This document shows positions 1-4,703 of a stretch of 6,670 bases of DNA, one piece after another; the first letter of the stretch is position 1, and the number at the start of each line of letters is the position of its first letter. Made by a program: the position numbers and the translations under genes. The notes under the pieces are model-generated. The model ran no database searches, had not been told where the DNA came from, and saw nothing but the letters and a program-made list of their open reading frames with translations. The DNA is taken from the NCBI GenBank assembly GCA_030631125.1, contig DAOVLS010000130.1, forward strand, positions 1 through 6,670, in the 5' to 3' direction. Source of the DNA: Planctomycetales bacterium. GTDB lineage: Bacteria > Planctomycetota > Phycisphaerae > SM23-33.

Positions 1-1
1 C

Positions 2-64
2 CTGAATCTGCTTGTGGCGCACTATCAGATGGTAACGTTTATGGAAACGCTTCCTTTCCCGTAA
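2..64 (+). CDS. C-terminal tail of an upstream gene (partial, unidentified)
   Basis: The frame starting at base 2 is open from the window edge to a TAA at 62-64 and gives about 20 residues ending in METLPFP. It is preferred over frame 1, which runs to a TGA at 118-120 overlapping the pilin ATG, because frame 1 uses many A/T-ending and rare-looking codons (ATA, AGA, TCA) while this frame favours G/C third positions like the downstream genes. Frame 3 has a stop at 3-5. The visible residues are too few to assign a family. From its position it may be another Tad locus gene, but that is inference. Frame 1, which would be translationally coupled to the pilin by an ATGA overlap, remains an alternative. 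Confidence 0.4.
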   Translation: MNLLVAHYQMVTFMETLPFP

Positions 65-104
65 CGGGTCAGGTACGGACAGGAAGCATAAGACAACTGA
101 CCCG
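65..104 (+). promoter_or_regulatory. 8-bp inverted repeat in the pilin leader
   Basis: CGGGTCAG at 65-72 and CTGACCCG at 97-104 are perfectly complementary and enclose a 24-base loop. The right arm ends on the first base of the pilin Shine-Dalgarno. No T tract follows, so this does not look like an intrinsic terminator. A shorter competing hairpin, CCCG 58-61 with CGGG 65-68, would use part of the same left arm and hold the upstream TAA in its loop. A role in pilin translation or transcript processing and stability is inference; chance is possible. Confidence 0.35.
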
Positions 105-108
105 AGGG
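104..108 (+). promoter_or_regulatory. Ribosome binding site of the Flp-like pilin
   Basis: GAGGG lies 8 bases before the ATG at 117. This supports the assigned start and argues that the pilin can be translated independently of the upstream gene. It abuts the right arm of the leader inverted repeat. Confidence 0.6.
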
Positions 109-116
109 ATAAGAGT

Positions 117-320
117 ATGAAGGCCTTATGGAAAATGGCAAAGCGGTTTCATTCGGACCAGCGCGGAGCCGAGGGGCTGGAGAAACTGCTCATTATCGCC
201 GCGATCGTCCTGCCGCTGCTGGGGTTGTTGATTGCTTTCAGGCAGTATATCGGCGAATGGGCTACCGAGATGCTGAACCAGATTCGCGGCGAGGCCGATC
301 AGGGCATGCAGGCGCCGTAG
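117..320 (+). CDS. flp: Flp-like type IVb pilin precursor
   Basis: This 67-residue protein has the architecture of a Flp prepilin, the subunit of the Tad pilus. A basic cytoplasmic leader (residues 1-16, with K2, K6, K9, R10, R16) is followed by a Gly17/Ala18 junction, a Glu at mature position +5 (E22), a hydrophobic helix at about 24-41, and a short polar tail. Flp pilins are cut after this Gly by TadV/CpaA and assembled through the hydrophobic helix; a mature form here would be about 50 residues. Classical Flp has Glu-Tyr at +5/+6, whereas this one has Glu-Lys, so it may be a divergent major pilin or a minor pilin. The prepilin peptidase gene begins 17 bases downstream, which supports the call. 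The ATG at 117 has a good Shine-Dalgarno. Confidence 0.8.
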   Translation: MKALWKMAKRFHSDQRGAEGLEKLLIIAAIVLPLLGLLIAFRQYIGEWATEMLNQIRGEADQGMQAP

Positions 321-337
321 GGTGGGTGATTTTTATC

Positions 338-928
338 ATGCTGTCCGATATTGTCCCGCCGGGCGCAGGTCTCTGGTCGGTTGTTGCGATTGCGGTGCTG
401 GTCGTAACGGCTGCCGTTGTCGATCTGCGCTGCGGTAAGATTCCGAACTGGCTGACGTATCCGGCGATACTTCTCGGCCTGGTCGGGCACGCCGTCGCCG
501 GTTATGCCGCGGGTGAGGGTTTTTTAAGCGGCGGCGGACAGATGGGACTGGTCGGGGCGTTGGGAGGTTTTGCCGTGGGTTTTTTCCCGCTGCTTCTGTG
601 CTGGATCGCCGGCGGGATCGGCGGGGGGGATGCGAAATTAATGGGCGCTGTCGGAGCGCTGGGCGGGTGGAGGCTTGCCTTGGGCGCGATGCTGTTCGGA
701 TTCGTAATCGCGGGCCTGATGGCTGTGATTGTGATGATTCGCAAGCGGATTGTCCGCCGGACTGTGCGGAGGGTCTGGCATACTGTTGTATTGTTGATTT
801 TACCGGGCGCTAAACCGGCCGACCCGACCGGACCTGAAAGTCCGACGGTCCCCCTCGCCGTGGCATTATGCCTTGGGACCTTCGTTGCGATGTTCGAACC
901 GGTCATCCGGTCGATCCTTGGCGTTTAA
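338..928 (+). CDS. cpaA: Prepilin peptidase, TadV/CpaA type (A24 family)
   Basis: A 196-residue, very hydrophobic membrane protein. It shows both aspartyl-protease signatures of the A24 family: D29 in VDLRCGKIPNWLT and D98 in the GGGDAKLMG motif. The C-terminus has a P-x-x-x-A-x-x-x-G pattern (about 172-180) typical of the family. The length fits the short TadV/CpaA form without the N-terminal methylase domain of PilD. It would cleave prepilin leaders on the cytoplasmic side of the membrane; likely substrates are the Flp-like pilin just upstream and the TadE-like protein just downstream. ATG 338 is chosen because it gives the usual short N-terminus before the first helix and has GGTGGG about 11 bases upstream. 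The frame stays open back to 128, but that part overlaps the pilin and is not hydrophobic or family-like. Basic residues at about 135-145 (RKRIVRRTVRR) mark a cytoplasmic loop. Confidence 0.9.
   Translation: MLSDIVPPGAGLWSVVAIAVLVVTAAVVDLRCGKIPNWLTYPAILLGLVGHAVAGYAAGEGFLSGGGQMGLVGALGGFAVGFFPLLLCWIAGGIGGGDAKLMGAVGALGGWRLALGAMLFGFVIAGLMAVIVMIRKRIVRRTVRRVWHTVVLLILPGAKPADPTGPESPTVPLAVALCLGTFVAMFEPVIRSILGV
828..842 (+). repeat. 15-base direct repeat, copy 1 (in peptidase gene)
   Basis: CCGGACCTGAAAGTC occurs exactly here and again at 2907-2921, on the same strand. Here it encodes GPES in the loop before the last helix of the peptidase. The copy includes GGAC (830-833), which can pair with GTCC (840-843). 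It may be coincidence. Confidence 0.4.
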
Positions 929-940
929 CGGGTACGTTTG

Positions 941-1933
941 ATGGGACAGTCCCGACAAAATATGAGGGTAAAACTCTCGGTCTCGGCGACGATAGTAAGC
1001 GTCGTTGTGGTTCTGGTTTGCGCCGGTTGGGGTTTGGCTGCTTACGGCAGCGGACAGGTGGCCCAGTGGTTGCGCGGGTTGGTGGTCGGAGCCTTTTCCC
1101 ACTGGCTGACCCGTATGTACGGAACGGTTCCGAATGGTCCATGGGTGGCCGAGACCCTTCGCAGCCGGAGCGTTCTGATCAGCGGCGCTATTGCGATGGT
1201 CTGCCTGGTGGGGTTGTACATTCTGGCCGGTACCGCCTGGCGCCTGGGGCGGACGCGGCGGGAAAACCGTCCCCGTCCGACCGAAGCCGGTACAGCCGCT
1301 ATCGAATTCGCCCTGCTGTTTCCCTTTGCATTGATGATCGTGCTGGTGATGATCCAGTCGATGCTGCTGGCGGTGGGGAACCTGGCGGTCCATCACGCCG
1401 CCTACGCCGCCGCCCGCTCGGCCGTTGTGTGGGTTCCGGAGAACCTCTCCCACGACGAGCCGAGGAACATAACAGCCTCGCCGGAATCATCCGCCAAGTT
1501 TCATCGCGTTCGCCTGGCCGCTGTTTATGCGGTGATGCCGGTATCCGCCGGTAATGGCGGTCCCGGCGGTAGCGACCCCGGTAGTGCGGCGATAATCCAG
1601 GACGGGCTGGAGAGGTTCTGGCAACTTTACGGCTCCTCAGCGCCGAGATGGGTGCAGACGATGCTGGAGGGGAAGTGCCATTACGCGTGGAATTTCACCG
1701 AGGTGTCGCTATCGCCTCCGTCCGACGGAAACGCCTACGGCGACCACGAGACGCTCCGCGTACAGGTCAGACACACGCTGTACCTGTCGGTCCCGTACGC
1801 CAACCGGATATTCGGCGATTCGCTCGCGTCAGGCCACTACGGAACGCCTGTTAATGTTACCTACTCGCTGACCAATCAGGGCGTCGAGGACGAAATAGAC
1901 GTGGAACAATTCCCCCGTTACGTGGGAAGATAG
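941..1933 (+). CDS. TadE-like pilus assembly protein with two extra N-terminal membrane helices
   Basis: A 330-residue protein. Residues 117-165 are a clear TadE-like segment: Gly117, then TAAIEF with Glu122 at +5, a hydrophobic helix at about 123-146, and the HHAAYAAARSAV pattern typical of TadE/TadG proteins. Unusually, this is preceded by about 116 residues holding two predicted membrane helices (about 13-35 and 78-97) and a basic stretch (101-112, RLGRTRRENRPR). The topology then places the Gly117 site in the cytoplasm, where prepilin peptidase acts. The C-terminal 160 residues are presumably extracytoplasmic, with a Gly-rich loop at 203-216. The ATG at 941 is 12 bases after the peptidase stop. 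Alternatives are TTG 938 and ATG 962 (residue 8); there is no strong Shine-Dalgarno. TadE proteins are pseudopilins needed for Tad pilus formation. The exact role of this long form is unknown. Confidence 0.8.
   Translation: MGQSRQNMRVKLSVSATIVSVVVVLVCAGWGLAAYGSGQVAQWLRGLVVGAFSHWLTRMYGTVPNGPWVAETLRSRSVLISGAIAMVCLVGLYILAGTAWRLGRTRRENRPRPTEAGTAAIEFALLFPFALMIVLVMIQSMLLAVGNLAVHHAAYAAARSAVVWVPENLSHDEPRNITASPESSAKFHRVRLAAVYAVMPVSAGNGGPGGSDPGSAAIIQDGLERFWQLYGSSAPRWVQTMLEGKCHYAWNFTEVSLSPPSDGNAYGDHETLRVQVRHTLYLSVPYANRIFGDSLASGHYGTPVNVTYSLTNQGVEDEIDVEQFPRYVGR
1289..1309 (+). other. Internal prepilin-type cleavage motif of the TadE-like protein
   Basis: Codons for residues 117-123 spell G-TAAIEF. Cleavage after Gly117 would put Glu at +5 and Phe at +6, the arrangement recognised in TadE/TadF pseudopilins. 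A strongly basic region lies just before it and a hydrophobic helix just after. Cleavage here is inferred from the motif. Confidence 0.55.
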
Positions 1934-1963
1934 ACAGCGGCGGAGTGTAGGATTTTCGAGATT

Positions 1964-4687
1964 ATGAAACAGGAAAGCACAAACAGTAATTCTGCCGGCG
2001 TTTCCGGCATCCTGCCGACGGGCGCTAAACTCGGCAAATACGAGATCGTCGAGCGGCTTGGCTCGGGCGGGCAGTCCATTGTCTATAAGGGTTATGACCC
2101 GCTGCTGGACCGCCATGTCGCGATAAAGCAGGTCGCGCCCCAACTGGCGGCTGAAGAAAAGTTCACGCAGCGGTTCCGCGAAATCGCCCGGCAACTGGCC
2201 AGCCTGGGATGCGAACAGGTCGTTACTCTCTACGAGTTGATGGAAGAGGACGGCGGGTTGTTCGTCGTTATGGAGTTCGTCGAGGGGCACACCATTGAGA
2301 CGACCCTTTCCGATCACCCCGAGCCGGTCGATCCCAAGGCGGTTTTGCAGATTATCTGGCGGATCGCGGCGGGTTTGACGGCGATTCACAAGGCCGGCAT
2401 CGTCCACCGTGACATCAAGCCGGGTAACGTCATCATCGGCGAGGGACTGAAAGTAACGATCACCGATTTCGGCGTGGCGGCCAAGGCCGGAGCCGCAGTG
2501 TCGATGAGGCTGGGGACGACTAAATACATGGCCCCGGAACTGTTCGCCGGCGGCCAGATCGACGGGCGGGCGGACATTTATTCGCTGGGAATGGTCGCAT
2601 ACGAAATGCTTCTGGGGCGCGAGAAATTCAACGAGGTGTTCCACGACGTTGTCCGCGACAAGCACAGCGAGGCTTTGCGCTGGATGAAGTGGCACTCTTC
2701 ACCGGAGCAGACTGCCTCGCCGCTGGACGAGATTAATCCCGACGTTCCGCAGGCGCTTTCGGTAACGGTGGCGAGGATGCTTGCCAAGGACCCGGACCAG
2801 CGATTCACGAGTATCGAGGAATTGGGCAGAGAGATTCGAGCGAATTTTTCACCGAAAGCCCATCGCCCCCGCAAACGTCGCAGGAAGAAGCGGATTTCCG
2901 GCGCAGCCGGACCTGAAAGTCGGTCCGACGTAGGCAATGAACGACCCCGGCCGACACGGAGCGACGTCTCGGAACCGATTACCGCCGAAATCCCCAAAGT
3001 GCCGATGTCGCTCCGCAAAAAACTCGCGATTGCCGGAACGATTGTCGGGGTCGTTATCGTCGGCCTGTTGGTGTATGTGGGAATTGACAGATCGCAGCAG
3101 AGTGAAATTCGCAAACAGGCCCAGGCAGACTACCTTCGAGCGCAAAATCTGTACAAAGAGGCATCCAAGGCAGAAACATCAACGGCGGCAAAGACTAATT
3201 ATTCCGCCGCGTTGGAGATATTCAAGTCCGTACGCGGTAACAAGAAGTACGCCCGCCAGGTAGTTGCCAGACAGGCGGAGGTGATGGAGTATTTCTGTCG
3301 GGCCCGTCTGGCGGCGTTGGAGGACGACTGGAACACAGCCTACACACAATTCGGATCTGCCGGAGACTTGACGAGGCAGTTGCAGCGAAGCCGGAGCGAA
3401 TTGTACAAGTGGACGCAGGGGATCGAGCAGCAACTGCAGGATTTCGACGCCTGGTTGACCAGTCGCCGACAGTACACCATAGCAATAGACCGGGCGAAGA
3501 AGGCCATTGCCGTCGGTGAACTTGAAGAGGCGGAAAAGATACTCAAGAAGGACGCCGCCAGGTTGGCGCTTACCAGCGAGCAAATCGCCGAGATTCAGGC
3601 GCTCCGGCGGCGCATCAGTGAAGAGCAGAAGCAGACCGAGTACTCGTTATACGTCAGCCGGGGCGACGAAATGGCTTCCGGCGGCGACGTTGACGGTGCA
3701 ATGGCGGCATGGGACAAGGCGCTGGCCGTGCTGGAATCAGCCAGGGACGCCATCTCGCCTGATATATACGCGGGGATGAAGCAGAAGGCAGAGAAAAGAA
3801 AAGCCGTACTGCGAACCGAAACAAACTTCGCAGCCGCGATGACCGAAGCCAAAGAGGCCGAAAAGGCCAAAAATTTCCTCGTCGCCGCAACCGCCTATGA
3901 AAAGGCCTCTAAAATCAAGCCGGACGAAGCCGAACCTTTACTGGCCAAGATCCGCGACTTGAGGCACGACCACCACCTTCAACTTGCCAGGCGGCACCTG
4001 GCTGCCAACAAGATGAGAGACGCTGAAAAGGAACTCCAAAAAGCGAAGTCTTATAAAGAATCTTCCGAAGTCGAAACCGAATTGAAGAAGATACTTCAGA
4101 AAAGGACTTACAGGTCGCTGCTTGGGCAGGGCAACAGGTTGTTCCGGCAGAAGAAATACGAAGCGGCGTTGGAGAAATATGAAGCCGCCAGGAAACTGTC
4201 GGCCGATGCGGAATTGCGAGGCAAGATAACGGATTGCAAATATCACATCGAACTGAATAAGGCTGAAGCCCACCGCGTCAAGGCCGAATGGAACGAGGCC
4301 GAAGCAGCCTATAATAAGGCCAGGCGGATCAAACCGTCCGCATCGGCCGAGGTCGATGCCCGTCTGGAACTGCTCCGCCAGGATCGCACCTATGCCGAAC
4401 AATTGGCCGCCGCCGAACGGGCCTTAAAGGCCAAAGATCTAAAGAAGGCCCTCATACTGGCCAGGGGTGCGAAGAATGTCCGCGAGACGCCGGAAGTCGA
4501 ACAGATTATCAAGCAAATTCGCTATGAGCAACAGGTGGTGCTGGGCGACGAAGCCATGAATCGGGGAGATTACAACGGCGCCTCGGCCTATTTCCGACAG
4601 GCCAAGCGGTTCCTCGCTACGCCGGAGATCGATAAGTTGATCGAGAAGGCCGAAAAACTCAAGGAAGCGGCTTCGCCAGGTTCCTGA
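1964..4687 (+). CDS. Transmembrane Ser/Thr protein kinase with C-terminal TPR-like repeats
   Basis: A 907-residue protein in three parts. Residues 26-292 are a complete Hanks-type kinase domain: Gly-rich loop at 33-40, Lys55 in VAIK, likely alpha-C Glu73, HRDIKPGN with Asp150 and Asn155, DFG at 168-170, Thr185/Thr186 in the activation segment, APE-type Glu192, Asp204 and Arg280. All key residues are present, so it should be active, and as an RD kinase it may be controlled by activation-loop phosphorylation. The region between the DIYSLG motif and Arg280 is long (about 222-262). Residues 301-310 are very basic (RPRKRRRKKR), and a single membrane helix spans about 354-374. Residues 375-907 are charged and helical, ending in six repeats of about 47 residues, and are presumably extracytoplasmic. 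It lies 30 bases after the TadE-like gene and 16 before the TadG-like gene, so a link to the pilus is likely but inferred. The ATG at 1964 has only a weak Shine-Dalgarno. Confidence 0.93.
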   Translation: MKQESTNSNSAGVSGILPTGAKLGKYEIVERLGSGGQSIVYKGYDPLLDRHVAIKQVAPQLAAEEKFTQRFREIARQLASLGCEQVVTLYELMEEDGGLFVVMEFVEGHTIETTLSDHPEPVDPKAVLQIIWRIAAGLTAIHKAGIVHRDIKPGNVIIGEGLKVTITDFGVAAKAGAAVSMRLGTTKYMAPELFAGGQIDGRADIYSLGMVAYEMLLGREKFNEVFHDVVRDKHSEALRWMKWHSSPEQTASPLDEINPDVPQALSVTVARMLAKDPDQRFTSIEELGREIRANFSPKAHRPRKRRRKKRISGAAGPESRSDVGNERPRPTRSDVSEPITAEIPKVPMSLRKKLAIAGTIVGVVIVGLLVYVGIDRSQQSEIRKQAQADYLRAQNLYKEASKAETSTAAKTNYSAALEIFKSVRGNKKYARQVVARQAEVMEYFCRARLAALEDDWNTAYTQFGSAGDLTRQLQRSRSELYKWTQGIEQQLQDFDAWLTSRRQYTIAIDRAKKAIAVGELEEAEKILKKDAARLALTSEQIAEIQALRRRISEEQKQTEYSLYVSRGDEMASGGDVDGAMAAWDKALAVLESARDAISPDIYAGMKQKAEKRKAVLRTETNFAAAMTEAKEAEKAKNFLVAATAYEKASKIKPDEAEPLLAKIRDLRHDHHLQLARRHLAANKMRDAEKELQKAKSYKESSEVETELKKILQKRTYRSLLGQGNRLFRQKKYEAALEKYEAARKLSADAELRGKITDCKYHIELNKAEAHRVKAEWNEAEAAYNKARRIKPSASAEVDARLELLRQDRTYAEQLAAAERALKAKDLKKALILARGAKNVRETPEVEQIIKQIRYEQQVVLGDEAMNRGDYNGASAYFRQAKRFLATPEIDKLIEKAEKLKEAASPGS
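2907..2921 (+). repeat. 15-base direct repeat, copy 2 (in kinase linker)
   Basis: This is the second exact copy of CCGGACCTGAAAGTC. It encodes GPES in the flexible, basic linker between the kinase domain and the membrane helix. CGGACC (2908-2913) can pair with GGTCCG (2922-2927) around an 8-base loop, so the copy sits in a small hairpin. Confidence 0.4.
3824..4675 (+). repeat. Six tandem ~47-residue TPR-like protein repeats in the kinase C-terminus
   Basis: Kinase residues 621-904 divide into units of about 50, 46, 47, 47, 47 and 47 residues. Each unit has a first helix, a second helix with an A..Y..A+.. core (YEKASKIKP, LQKAKSYKE, YEAARKLSA, YNKARRIKP, ARGAKNVRE, FRQAKRFLA), a short Pro/Ser turn, and a further helix rich in Glu and Ile/Leu leading into the next unit. 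This resembles a TPR helix pair with an added third helix, longer than the canonical 34-residue TPR. A more divergent unit may lie at about 563-620. The repeats are visible only in the protein, not as DNA duplications. They probably form a binding surface. Confidence 0.65.
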
Positions 4688-4692
4688 ACGCG

Positions 4693-4698
4693 AGGAGG
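4693..4698 (+). promoter_or_regulatory. Strong Shine-Dalgarno of the TadG-like gene
   Basis: AGGAGG lies 5 bases before ATG 4704 and 8 before the tandem ATG 4707. It is the best ribosome binding site in the window and fixes the start of the long open frame that runs off the right edge. It lies after the kinase stop, so the gene can be translated independently within the same transcript. Confidence 0.8.
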
Positions 4699-4703
4699 CC
4701 GAC

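Noticed and set aside
65..104. Leader inverted repeat as an intrinsic terminator for the upstream gene
   Set aside because: The loop is 24 bases long and no T run follows the right arm.
128..337. Open frame extending the peptidase 70 residues upstream, overlapping the pilin
   Set aside because: The extra residues are polar and Arg-rich, unlike the family N-terminus. The pilin in the other frame is well supported, and ATG 338 gives the normal length.
868..1554. Second + frame of 228 codons over the TadE-like gene
   Set aside because: It overlaps two well-supported genes, and its product is Arg/Gly-rich with no family features.
804..2030. 12-base repeat CGGGCGCTAAAC at 804-815 and 2019-2030
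   Set aside because: A 12-base match is expected about once by chance in a window of this size.
1829..2695. Minus-strand open frame of 288 codons
   Set aside because: It lies opposite the kinase domain, whose catalytic motifs are all in the + frame. The antisense product has no recognisable features and is a by-product of GC-rich codon use.
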